Position numbers and translations under genes: made by a program
The notes under the pieces: generated by a model
Told to the model about the DNA's origin: nothing
The model's database searches: none
What the model saw: the letters and a program-made list of their open reading frames with translations, nothing else
DNA from: Alphaproteobacteria bacterium
Lineage (GTDB): Bacteria > Pseudomonadota > Alphaproteobacteria > Micropepsales > Micropepsaceae
Assembly (NCBI GenBank): GCA_021413465.1
Contig: JAIOQG010000087.1
Span: 1 to 33,697, forward strand
Length of the DNA stretch: 33,697 nucleotides
Direction: 5' to 3'
In this document: positions 8,473 to 17,200 of the stretch, piece by piece
How the letters are laid out: each line of letters begins with the position of its first letter
Position numbering within the stretch: position 1 is the first letter of the stretch

Positions 8473-9768
8473 TTATTTGATTTTGTAGCGCACCGGCATC
8501 TTTTTCGGGCCGTTGACGAAATTCGCGGCCGATAGACGGGGTTCGCCGTTGAATTCGATCGATTCCAGACGCGGGATCAGTTCGTCGAACAGCGCGCGCA
8601 TTTCCATTTTGGCGAGATGCTGGCCGATGCAGACATGGGCGCCGAAGCCGAACGACAGCAGCTTGTTCGGGCTGCGGTCGACTTTGAACTTGAACGGTTC
8701 GTCGAAGACTTCCTCGTCGCGGTTGCCCGACGGGTAGAGCAGCATCAGCCAATCGTCTTTTTTGATCGTTTGGCCGCGCAGTTCGTAGTCCGCCGTCGCC
8801 GAGCGCATAAAGTGGCGCACCGGCGTCGTCCAGCGGATTGCTTCGTCGACGAAGCCCGGCATCAGCGCCGGGTTGTCTTTCAGCTTCTTGAATTCGGCCG
8901 GATTGTCGATCAAGGCCCACATGCCGCCCGCGGTCGAGGCGCTGGTGGTGTCGTGACCGGCGGCGGCGAGGATGACGTAATAGGACATGGCGTTGAAGGG
9001 ATCGAGCGGTTGGCCGTCGATCTTGCCGTTGGCGATGACGCTCGCCACATCGTCGCGCGGATGGGCGCGGCGGTCTTCGGTGATGGCGTTGAAGTATTGG
9101 AAGAAATCCATCACGGTCGCCTGCAGCGAGGCGACGGCCTCGTCGCTCATCAGCGCGCCAAAGCCGCCGGGTGCATCGCCGGCGCGGCCAAGTTCGGGAT
9201 CGGTGGCGCCGAACAGTTCCTGCGTCAGTTTCAGCATGCGCGGCTCATCGGCTTCCGGCACGCCAAGGATGTCCATGATGACGCGCAGCGGATACCAGAC
9301 GGCGACGTCGGAGACGAAATCGCAGCTGCCGTCTTTTTCCGCCATGCGATCGACGTAGATCTTGGCCAGCTGGCGCAAGCGCGGTTCGAGCTTGCGCAAG
9401 TTTTGCGGCAGGAACCAAGATTGAGTCAGCACGCGATATTTCGAGTGGTCGGGCGGGTCCATCTGCACCAGCGACTTCACGAGATGCGGCGTGCCGGTGA
9501 TTTTCATCACCTGTTCGGTTGCGGCCTTGGTCGTGAACGTGGTCGATTTCACACCGTTCATGAACAGCGCGTTCTGCTTGCTGATGTCGAGAATGTCGGC
9601 GTGTTTCGACACCGCCCAAAAGGGCTCGCAACCTTCGACCTCGGCGATGGCGAGCGGGTAGTCCGCGCGCATTTTCGTAAAGGCGCCGTGGATGCGGCCT
9701 GCGTCCGCATGCGCCAACGGGTCGACGATCGTCAGCGCCAGGTCTGCCGGCAGATGCGGTGCGCTCAT
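8473..9768 (-). CDS. Cytochrome P450
   Basis: A 431-aa soluble bacterial P450. The heme-binding motif FGFGAHVCIGQ places the thiolate ligand at C380. The I-helix motif AAGHDTTSAS holds the oxygen-activating D273/T274 pair, and the K-helix ExxR is E309/R312. There is no N-terminal membrane helix, as expected for class I enzymes that receive electrons from a ferredoxin. No ferredoxin or reductase gene is nearby, so partners must be encoded elsewhere. By motif style it resembles the bacterial P450s that oxidise steroids and terpenoids (CYP125/CYP142/CYP108-like), but I cannot assign a subfamily by eye. The ATG is only 3 bases past the stop of the dehydrogenase gene, which implies one transcript. 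Confidence 0.95.
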   Translation of the reverse strand: MSAPHLPADLALTIVDPLAHADAGRIHGAFTKMRADYPLAIAEVEGCEPFWAVSKHADILDISKQNALFMNGVKSTTFTTKAATEQVMKITGTPHLVKSLVQMDPPDHSKYRVLTQSWFLPQNLRKLEPRLRQLAKIYVDRMAEKDGSCDFVSDVAVWYPLRVIMDILGVPEADEPRMLKLTQELFGATDPELGRAGDAPGGFGALMSDEAVASLQATVMDFFQYFNAITEDRRAHPRDDVASVIANGKIDGQPLDPFNAMSYYVILAAAGHDTTSASTAGGMWALIDNPAEFKKLKDNPALMPGFVDEAIRWTTPVRHFMRSATADYELRGQTIKKDDWLMLLYPSGNRDEEVFDEPFKFKVDRSPNKLLSFGFGAHVCIGQHLAKMEMRALFDELIPRLESIEFNGEPRLSAANFVNGPKKMPVRYKIK

Positions 9769-9771
9769 CGT

Positions 9772-11016
9772 TTAGCGGCCGGTCGGGAGCTTGTTGAACG
9801 GGATGTCCTTGTCGACGCGAATGTCGGCGGGAAGACCCAGCACGCGCTCGGCGATGATGTTCTTCAAGATTTCATCCGTGCCGCCGGCGATGCGCAGGCC
9901 CGGTGCCCACATGTAGGATTGCTGGAACGCGCCCATTTGCGGCGAGTCCTCGCCGACCATGACGCCGCCCATGTCTTCCAAATCCATGGCGAAGGACGAC
10001 AGGTCCTGCATCTTCGGCGCGACGACGACTTTCGCGATCGAGGCTTCGGGGCCGGGCACCTTGCCTTGGCTGAGCGCAGTCAGGGTGCGGTAGGTGGTGT
10101 ATTTCAGGCCCTGGCCGCGGACGTACCATTCGGCAATCCGCTCGCGCACGGCCGAGTTGCGGATGGCGGGGCCGTCTTCGAGTTCCGTTTCACGCGCAAG
10201 CGCGATGAGTTCTTTGATGTCGGGGCCGGAGCCGCCGGCGCCGCCGCCGACCGCCAGACGCTCATGCATCAAGGTGGTGAGGGCCACGCCCCAGCCTGCG
10301 CCGACTTCGCCGAGGCGCTGGGAATCGGGGATGCGGACGTTGGTGAAATAGACTTCGTTGAAGTTCGCGCCGCCGGACATTTGCTTGATGGGCTTCACTT
10401 CGACGCCCGGCGATTTCATCGACAGGTAGAACATCGTCAGGCCTTTGTGCTTTTGCGCCGTCGGGTCGGTGCGCGTAAGCAAAATGCCGAAGTCGGAATA
10501 GTGGGCGCCGGAGGTCCAGACCTTCTGGCCGTTGACGATCCAATCGTCACCGTCCTTTTCGGCGCGCGTGCGCAGGCCAGCAACGTCGGAGCCGGCCGAG
10601 GGTTCGGAGAAGAGCTGGCACCAGATCTCCTCGCCGTAAAGCGCCGGCTTCACATAGCGCGCGGCGACTTCTTTCGAGGCGTAGTGCGTGACGGTCGGGA
10701 TGCACATGCCGAGCCCGATTTCGAAGAAGCCCGAGGGCACGTCGAACTTCGCTTCTTCCTGGCTGTAGACGACCTGCTGCATCGGGGTGCCGCCGAGGCC
10801 GCCGTTCTCCTTCGGCCAGGTGATACGGGCGTAGCGCTTCTCGGCTTTCTTCGCCTGCCAGGCCTTGGCGATTTTCAACGAGTCGGCTTCGTTGCGTTGG
10901 AAGCGCGGGTTCTCGGCGGAGAAGCCGGTCGCGCTTTTCGGTTTGGCGTTCGCTTCTAGCCAGGCGCGCACTTCTTGGCGGAAGGTGGCTTCGGCGGGGG
11001 TGTCGTTGAAATCCAT
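9772..11016 (-). CDS. Acyl-CoA dehydrogenase B (long subunit type)
   Basis: A 414-aa flavoprotein of the acyl-CoA dehydrogenase family, which would desaturate an acyl-CoA at the alpha-beta position. Visible motifs are the FAD-region WCQLFSEPSAGSDVAGL, the central NGQKVWTSGAHYSDFGILLTRT, and the C-terminal AGGTDEILKNIIAERVLG. The usual catalytic glutamate of the YEGT motif is replaced by glycine (G378). This is typical of subunits of steroid-side-chain dehydrogenases such as the FadE28/FadE29 pair, which work as alpha2beta2 heterotetramers. It starts at an ATG with GAAGGA upstream. A different dehydrogenase gene lies upstream in the same direction, separated by a 222-bp repeat-containing gap. 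A heteromeric enzyme is inferred from this pairing. Confidence 0.93.
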   Translation of the reverse strand: MDFNDTPAEATFRQEVRAWLEANAKPKSATGFSAENPRFQRNEADSLKIAKAWQAKKAEKRYARITWPKENGGLGGTPMQQVVYSQEEAKFDVPSGFFEIGLGMCIPTVTHYASKEVAARYVKPALYGEEIWCQLFSEPSAGSDVAGLRTRAEKDGDDWIVNGQKVWTSGAHYSDFGILLTRTDPTAQKHKGLTMFYLSMKSPGVEVKPIKQMSGGANFNEVYFTNVRIPDSQRLGEVGAGWGVALTTLMHERLAVGGGAGGSGPDIKELIALARETELEDGPAIRNSAVRERIAEWYVRGQGLKYTTYRTLTALSQGKVPGPEASIAKVVVAPKMQDLSSFAMDLEDMGGVMVGEDSPQMGAFQQSYMWAPGLRIAGGTDEILKNIIAERVLGLPADIRVDKDIPFNKLPTGR

Positions 11017-11075
11017 GGGCGTCGGTCCTTCAGATGCGATTTTTTGGTGATTGGATGTTTGAAGCGGGTCTCAAT

Positions 11076-11229
11076 CTGTCATCCCGGCAAAGCGGAGCGT
11101 AGCGACGCGCGAGCCGGGACCCAGGCGACCGGGCTCGGCGGTTCATCACGCAAACTCCTGGGTCCCGGATAGTAGCGCTCGCACTCCAATTGCTTCGCAA
11201 TTGGGCGCGCGCAACTTCCGGGATGACAG
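11076..11229. repeat. Nested-palindrome intergenic repeat
   Basis: The gap between the two dehydrogenase genes is bounded by a perfect 12-base inverted repeat, CTGTCATCCCGG (11076-11087) and CCGGGATGACAG (11218-11229). Inside it is a second perfect 12-base pair, CCGGGACCCAGG (11114-11125) and CCTGGGTCCCGG (11157-11168). A compact hairpin, CCAATTGC-TTC-GCAATTGG, lies at 11186-11204. This design resembles the short dispersed palindromic elements (REP/MITE-like) common in alphaproteobacterial genomes. It has no coding capacity. As RNA it could fold into a multi-stem structure that alters expression of the downstream dehydrogenase, P450, monooxygenase and hydrolase genes. The rest of the 11017-11238 gap shows nothing else. 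Confidence 0.8.
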
Positions 11230-11238
11230 TTCTAAGCA

Positions 11239-12366
11239 TCAGGCGACGTTCTTTTTCTCGAGGTGGTTGATCAAACGATCTTTCCATACGCGCGACGCCC
11301 CGAGCGCGAGGCTGAGCGTCTTCGAGCGGCGATAGAAGAGGTGGCAATCGAGTTCCCAGGTGAAGCCCATGCCGCCGTGGGTTTGGATGTTTTCCTGCGC
11401 GGCGTTGTGGAAGGCATCCGTCGCGCTGATGCGGGCACCGGCGGCGGCTTCGGGCAGGTCTGGGGCGTTCGTCGACAATGCCCAGGCACCGAAATAGGCG
11501 TTCGAGCGCGCCAGTTCGTTCAGGACGTACATGTCGGCGAGCTTGTGCTTGATGGCTTGGAACGAACCGATCTGGCGGCCGAAGGCATAGCGGTTGAGCG
11601 CGTAGTCCTTTGCCATGGCCAGGCAGGTGTCGGCGCCACCGACCTGTTCGAAGGCCATGAGGATGGCCGCGCGGTCGAGGATACGGCGCGTTAGGTCCCA
11701 GCCTTCGCCTTGGGCGCCGAGCGCTTCGGCGGCGGCACCTTTAAACGTGATTTCGGCCTGGCTGCGCGAGGGGTCGACCGTCTTTACCGTGCGGCGCGTG
11801 ACGCCGGCGGCCTTCAGATCGACGATGGCGAGCGACAGGGCGCGTTCGCCCTGCCCTTCGCCCGAGCGCACCAGCACCACGGCGAAATCCGCGACGTCGC
11901 CGTCGGGCACGGGCGATTTGATGCCGTCGAGCTTGCCGGATTTGAAGCTCGCTTTCACCGTCTTGGGGCTTGGCGGCTGCGCGCCTTCGGCGAGCGCGAA
12001 GGTGCCGATGAGTTCACCGGCGGCGAGTTTGGGCAGGTATTTCTTTTTCTGCGCCTCGCTGCCGGCGAGCATGATGGCCTCGGTCGCGAGATAGACGGTG
12101 GAGGAGAAGGGAACGGGCGCGATGGCGCGGCCGAGTTCTTCGGCGATGACGCAGAGTTCGAGGTGGCCGAGGCCGAGGCCGCCGTATTCTTCCGGAATGG
12201 CGGTTCCGAGCCAGCCCATCTCGCCGATCTGTTTCCACAGCGCCTTGTCGTAGGGCTCATCGCTTTCGAGAATTTTGCGGACCGCTTTGGTCGGACATTT
12301 CTCGGTCAGGAACTTGCGCGCCTGATCCTTCAGCATTTTTTGGTCGTCGGAGAAATCGAAATTCAT
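11239..12366 (-). CDS. Acyl-CoA dehydrogenase A (short, no canonical catalytic Glu motif)
   Basis: A 375-aa member of the acyl-CoA dehydrogenase family. N-terminal helices (FSDDQKMLKDQARKFL) are followed by the motif GWLGTAIPEEYGGLG, a middle beta domain, and the C-terminal helical domain with QTHGGMGFTWELDCHLFYRR. The usual C-terminal EGT(x)E motif that carries the catalytic base is absent. The protein ends in a short basic tail. This divergence is like the partner subunits of heterotetrameric dehydrogenases. I chose the ATG at 12366, preceded by GAGGG, rather than the ORF-track start 12 codons earlier. It lies 41 bases after the MarR gene and is the first enzyme gene of the operon. Forming one enzyme with dehydrogenase B is inference. 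Confidence 0.92.
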   Translation of the reverse strand: MNFDFSDDQKMLKDQARKFLTEKCPTKAVRKILESDEPYDKALWKQIGEMGWLGTAIPEEYGGLGLGHLELCVIAEELGRAIAPVPFSSTVYLATEAIMLAGSEAQKKKYLPKLAAGELIGTFALAEGAQPPSPKTVKASFKSGKLDGIKSPVPDGDVADFAVVLVRSGEGQGERALSLAIVDLKAAGVTRRTVKTVDPSRSQAEITFKGAAAEALGAQGEGWDLTRRILDRAAILMAFEQVGGADTCLAMAKDYALNRYAFGRQIGSFQAIKHKLADMYVLNELARSNAYFGAWALSTNAPDLPEAAAGARISATDAFHNAAQENIQTHGGMGFTWELDCHLFYRRSKTLSLALGASRVWKDRLINHLEKKNVA

Positions 12367-12407
12367 AGTCGCCCTCAAAGTTGAACCTTGCGGGCGGCGC
12401 ACGCAGC

Positions 12408-12947
12408 CTAATCTTCGGCGCCGCCTAGATTGCGTTTCAGCTTCTGCAGTTGCGCAATCAAATCCTTCACCTCACCCTGTCGCATACCTTGCAGGGTTCG
12501 CGCAAATGTTCCCTTCGCAGCTGCGGCGAGCTGGGGGAAGAACTTGTCGATCTTTGCCGTAGCGTAAACCCGGCGCGCGCGCCGGTCGTTCGGATCGTCC
12601 TTGCGAATTATCCACCCGCCGGCTTCCAAACGGTCGAGCGTTTTGCCGAGCGGCGCCTTTTCGATCTCGGTCAGGTCGGCGAGTTCGGTTTGGGTCTGGC
12701 CGCCCTCGGTGCGTTCGACCGTAACCAGCACGCGCCACTGCGTGCGCGTCAGACCGAGGCCGGCAATGCGGCTTTCGAAGTCCTTGCCTAACAACCGGTG
12801 AATATCGTGAAACAGCCAGCCGAGCGTGTTTTCGACTTCGAGTTCGGCCTTCAAGCGCTCTTTTTCGGCCTGACGCGCGTCCGTCGAGGCCTTCGCCTTG
12901 CGGGCGGCGGGTTTGGCGCGGTCCGTCCTTAATAAAACCTGCGTCAA
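12408..12947 (-). CDS. MarR-family regulator at the head of the catabolic operon
   Basis: A 179-aa winged-helix regulator of the MarR type. The DNA-binding core is visible as LTRTQWRVLVTVER, then QTELADLTEIEKAPLGKTLDRLEAGGWIIRK, and the wing DDPNDRRARRVYAT. The first 35 residues are a basic, alanine-rich extension. The best start is a TTG at 12947, preceded by AGGAAA; no ATG is available near the N-terminus. As the promoter-proximal gene of the operon it is probably a local repressor relieved by the pathway substrate or its CoA ester. The divergent RND efflux genes begin about 100 bp away across a palindrome, so it may control those as well. Confidence 0.88.
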   Translation of the reverse strand: MTQVLLRTDRAKPAARKAKASTDARQAEKERLKAELEVENTLGWLFHDIHRLLGKDFESRIAGLGLTRTQWRVLVTVERTEGGQTQTELADLTEIEKAPLGKTLDRLEAGGWIIRKDDPNDRRARRVYATAKIDKFFPQLAAAAKGTFARTLQGMRQGEVKDLIAQLQKLKRNLGGAED

Positions 12948-12987
12948 CGTGTTGTTTCCTGTGCGGCGGCTTTAATATGGACGTATA

Positions 12988-13005
12988 TAGTAATCACGTA
13001 TACTA
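12988..13005. promoter_or_regulatory. Candidate MarR operator between divergent operons
   Basis: In the AT-rich gap between the MarR gene and the RND adaptor gene, TAGTA and TACTA form perfect 5-base arms around an 8-base spacer (18 bp overall). This size is typical of MarR sites. The surrounding sequence is rich in TATA-like hexamers suitable for promoters in both directions. Binding here could repress both the catabolic operon and the efflux pair. The arms are short, so chance occurrence in AT-rich DNA is possible. Confidence 0.4.
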
Positions 13006-13045
13006 ATTATCTCCATCCGACACTTTCCGCAAGCGGTTACGATTG

Positions 13046-14206
13046 ATGCGCGTCCCCCGGCCCGTTCCATTCCTCATATTCTTGGCGCTCTCAGTTGCCG
13101 TCTCCAGTTGCGGCAAAGCGGTCGAGGCGAAGAAGGCAGAGGCGGTTGCCGAAGCGATCCTGGTTTCGAACGCCGAGGTTACGTTTGCCGACGTGACGAC
13201 GCCGATCGTGGGTACGGGCAACATCACGCCCGTGAAGTTGACCGACATCGGCCCCTCGGTCGACGGCATTATCGACGAGGTGATGGTCAAAGTCGGCGAC
13301 GTCGTGAAGAAAGGCGATGCGTTGTTCCGCACGCGCGACGTGGACACCAAGCTGCAGATTCGCGAATTGGAGCAGCAGGTGGCGCTGGCGCGCGCGCAAT
13401 ATGCCAACGCCAACAGCGATATGAAGCGCCAGAGTTCGTTGAAGTCCGGCGGCTGGGTCAGTCAGTCGCGGATGGATACGACGCGCACCAACGCCGCCGT
13501 TGCGCTGGCGCAGGCCGGCGTATGGGAAGCGCGCCTTGCGGCGGCCCGCCAGCAGCTGAAGGACACCGTGGTGCGGGCGCCCTATGACGGCGTGATCACG
13601 CGCAAGGACGTGTATGAGGGGCGCTTCATGGCGACGCGCTTCGGCGGCGGCGGAATGATGGGGGGCGCGGCCGGCGTGGTGCAGATCATGGACATCGCGA
13701 TTGTCGCCGCGATCGTCAACGTGCCGGAATCGTATCTGGCGCAGATGGAGCTCGGCTTGCCGGCGAAGATCCATGTTGACGGGCTCGACAAGACTTACGA
13801 CGCTAAGATCGCCGTGATCAATCATCGCGTCGACGATCGCACGCGCTCGGTCGAGGTACGCTTTGGCATCGACAACAAAGATTTGAAGATCAAGCCCGGC
13901 CTGTTCTGCCGCGCCGATATCTTGCCGCCGGCGCGCAAGGTTCTGGTCGTGGCGCGCAAGGCCGTGCTGGGCAGCGAGGGGGCGCACTACGCCTATATCG
14001 CGCAGAACGGCCGGGCCAAAAAGATCGCGCTGTCCGCACGCGACCTCGACGGCGAGCGGGTCGAAATCACATCAAACGTTCCTGCCGGTACGATGTTTCT
14101 GACCGGACCCAATCTGGCACAGCTCGCCGACGGCATGGCGGTGAAGCTCGAGAGCGAAAAAGCTAAGCCCGCGGCGTCGCCCGCACCCAAAGCCGCGAGC
14201 CTCTAG
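13046..14206 (+). CDS. RND efflux periplasmic adaptor lipoprotein
   Basis: A membrane-fusion (HlyD/AcrA-type) subunit that bridges an inner-membrane RND pump and an outer-membrane channel. The N-terminus is a lipoprotein signal ending in VSSC, so C22 is probably lipidated and anchors the protein in the membrane. A lipoyl-like half (GIIDEVMVKVGDVVKKGDALF) is followed by an alpha-helical hairpin (LEQQVALARAQYANANSDMK), the second lipoyl half (TVVRAPYDGVITRKDVYEG) and beta-barrel/MP domains. A glycine-rich insert (RFGGGGMMGG) lies in the beta-barrel part. I chose the ATG at 13046 over the adjacent TTG. The permease gene starts 4 bases after its stop, so the pair is one unit. No outer-membrane channel gene is adjacent. 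Confidence 0.9.
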   Translation: MRVPRPVPFLIFLALSVAVSSCGKAVEAKKAEAVAEAILVSNAEVTFADVTTPIVGTGNITPVKLTDIGPSVDGIIDEVMVKVGDVVKKGDALFRTRDVDTKLQIRELEQQVALARAQYANANSDMKRQSSLKSGGWVSQSRMDTTRTNAAVALAQAGVWEARLAAARQQLKDTVVRAPYDGVITRKDVYEGRFMATRFGGGGMMGGAAGVVQIMDIAIVAAIVNVPESYLAQMELGLPAKIHVDGLDKTYDAKIAVINHRVDDRTRSVEVRFGIDNKDLKIKPGLFCRADILPPARKVLVVARKAVLGSEGAHYAYIAQNGRAKKIALSARDLDGERVEITSNVPAGTMFLTGPNLAQLADGMAVKLESEKAKPAASPAPKAASL

Positions 14207-14210
14207 CGCA

Positions 14211-17200
14211 ATGTGGATTTCCGATCTTTCGATCCGGCGGCCGGTTCTTGCCGTCATGGTGATCAGCGCGCTGGTCGCGCTGGGACTTGTTTCGTTGTCG
14301 CGGATCGGCGTCGATTTGTTTCCGCGCGTCGAGTTTCCGTATGTCGTCGTGCACACGACGCTTGAAGGGGCTAGTCCCGAGGCGATCGAGACGCAGGTCA
14401 CCGACGTCGTCGAGTCGCAGGTCAATACGATTTCCGGCATCAAGTCGCTGTCGTCGCAGAGTTCCGAAGGCAACTCGCAGGTGATGATCGAGTTCGGCCT
14501 GAGCGAGAATGCGGACGTCAAGGCGCAGGATGTACGCGACAAGGTCAACATCGCGCTGCGCGATCTGCCGCAGGATGCGGACCAGCCCGTGATCCAGAAA
14601 ATCGATCCGGACGCCGAGCCGATCTTGTCGGTGATGCTGTCGGGCAATATTCCGGCACGCGATCTCACCCATATCGCCGACAAGACGATCAAAGAGCGGC
14701 TGCAACGCGTGTCGGGGGTCGGCGCGGTGACGATTTTGGGCGGGCGCGAACGGCAGATCCGCGTTTGGCTCGACGCGAACCGGATGCGCGCCTATGGCGT
14801 GACGGCCGACGACGTGGCCGCGGCGCTGCGGCGCGAGAATGCCGACATTCCCGGCGGCAGCATGGAATCCGCCGACGCGCGCAGCGAGTTCGGCGTCAAG
14901 ACCAAGGGTGAAGTGAAATCCGTCGCGGCGTTCAATCAGATCGTGGTGGCGTTCCGCGCCGGCGGATTGGCGACGCTGCTGGGCGATGTGGCTCGCGTTG
15001 AAGACGGCGCAGAAGACGAGCGCACTTATGCGGCGCTTAATGGCGTGCCGGGCGTTTCGCTTGAGGTGCGGCGGCAGTCCGGTCAGAACACGCTGGAGGT
15101 CGCCAAGGCGGTGAAGGCGGAGGTGGAGCAATTGCGGCCTTTGTTGCCGCCCGGCGTCAAAGTCACGATCGCCAAAGACATTTCGATCTTCATCGAAGAC
15201 TCCGCCAACGATGTCGGGTTCGACATCATCATCGGCATATTCTTGGTCGTCGTCATCGTGTCGGCGTTTTTGCTCGACTTTCGCGCCACCGTGATCGTGG
15301 CGATCGCGATGCCGACGTCGCTGATTGCGACGTTCTTCGCGTTCTATTGGGCTGGGTTCACGCTGAACATGCTGACCTTGATGGCGTTCTCCGTCGCGGT
15401 CGGGCTTTTGGTCGACGACGCGATCGTCGTGCTGGAAAGCGTGCATCACAAACTGGAAGCCGGCATGCCCGCGGCGCAAGCGGCATCCGAGGGCACGAAG
15501 GAGGTCGCGGTTGCGGTGATGTCGGGCACGTGGGCGGTCGTGGCCGTGTTCGTGCCTATCGCGTTCATGGACGGCGTGGTCGGACGTTTCTTTTATCAGT
15601 TTGGGCTCGCGATCGTTTTTTCGGTGCTGGTGTCGTTGCTGGTTTCGCTGACGCTGACCCCTGCCCTGTGCTCGAAGTTCCTGTCGAAACTAAAGCTCGG
15701 CGCGGTGGCGCAAAGGTTCGAAAGGTTTCACCGCGGCCTCGAAGCGTTTTATCGCGGCGTCTTGCAGTGGGCGCTTGCCCATCCTTGGCTGGTGCTCGGA
15801 TTCGGTGCCGCGACGATCGCGGGCGGTGTGATGCTGGCGCGCACGATCCCGTTCGATTTTCAATCGCGTGCCGACCGGTCGGAGTTTCTGGCGAGTGTCG
15901 ACTTGCCGTTCGGCGCGGGCATTGCCGAAACGAAAGCGATCGGCGAGCGGGTGACGAAGGCGTTGCTCGCTTCGCCGGAAATCAAAACCGTGTTCATGAC
16001 CATCGGGTCCGGCAATCAGGCGCGCATCAATCGCGTCAATTACTATGTCGGCCTGACGCCCAAGAAAGGCCGCGGCATAGATCAATTTCACGTCATGCAA
16101 GACGCGCGCGCCCTGATCGTCAAAACGGCACCGGAAGCCAAGCACGTCGAAACGATCGATGTGCCGTGGATCGGCGGGAACTCGAGTTTCAACTCGGCGA
16201 TCAGCTATTCGCTGCAAGGCACGTCGCTTGAGGTGCTGCGGCAGAAGTCGGACGAGATCGTGGCACGCATGTCGGCGAACAGAGCCATCTTCGCGGATGC
16301 GCGTACGAGCTATGAAGAGGGCAAGCCCGAAGTTCAAATCACGATCGACCGCGCGCGTGCCGCCGATCTTGGTGTCGCCATTCGACCGCTCGCGACCACC
16401 GTGCGCGCGCTCGTCGGCGGGGTCGACGCGGGCACGTTCGAAGAGATGGGCGACCGCTATGACGTGCGCGTGCGCTTGGAAGAAGCTCAGCGCAACGACC
16501 CCTCGAAGCTAAGCCAGATTCAGGTGCGCGGCCAAAACGGCACTCTGGTCGAGCTTGCCAATATCGCCGAATTCAAGATCGCCGAAGGTCCGGCCCAGAT
16601 CGATCGCCGCAACCGCGCGCGGACGATTACGATCTTCGGCAATACGCCGCCCGGCGTGGCGCTGGGCACGGCGACCGACGCGATGCAGAAAATTGTCGAC
16701 GAGGTCAGTTTGCCGCCGGGCTATTTCGGCACCTATGTCGGACAGGCCGAGCGCATGAAGGAATCGGAGTCGGCGATTGGATTTGCGTTCATTCTGGCGC
16801 TGGTCGCGCTCTACATGATTTTGGGCAGTCAGTTCAACAGCTTCTCGCAGCCGGCGATCATCATGTTGACGGCGCCGTTGTCGTTTGTAGGGGCGTTTGC
16901 GGCGCTGTCGTTCACCGGCATGACGCTGACCATGTTCGCGCAGATCGGCATGCTGGCTTTGATGGGCCTTGTCATGAAGAACGGCATTTTGCTTGTCGAC
17001 TATGCCAACGTTGCGCGCGAGACGCGGGGGCTTAGCGCCCGCGAGGCGATCGAGGAAGCCGGTTGGCGCCGTATGCGCCCCGTACTTATGACTCAACTTG
17101 CCACCGTATTCGGCATGATCCCCGTCGCCATTTCGACCAGCCAAGGGGCCGAGTTTCGCAACGCTATGGGCGTACTTGTGATCGGCGGAATCTTGTCGTC

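Noticed and set aside
7146-8480. 444-aa + strand ORF opposite the LLM monooxygenase gene
   Set aside because: It is the complement of a gene with strong family motifs and a good ribosome-binding site.
8617-10959. 780-aa + strand ORF opposite the P450 and dehydrogenase B genes
   Set aside because: It is a shadow of two well-supported - strand genes. Its composition is typical of antisense frames.
11076-11229. Nested repeat considered as a CRISPR fragment
   Set aside because: There are no regularly spaced direct repeats or spacers. The symmetry is purely inverted and no cas gene is present.
14163-15479. 438-aa antisense ORF under the RND permease gene
   Set aside because: It is an Asp/His/Arg-rich shadow frame with no recognisable protein features.
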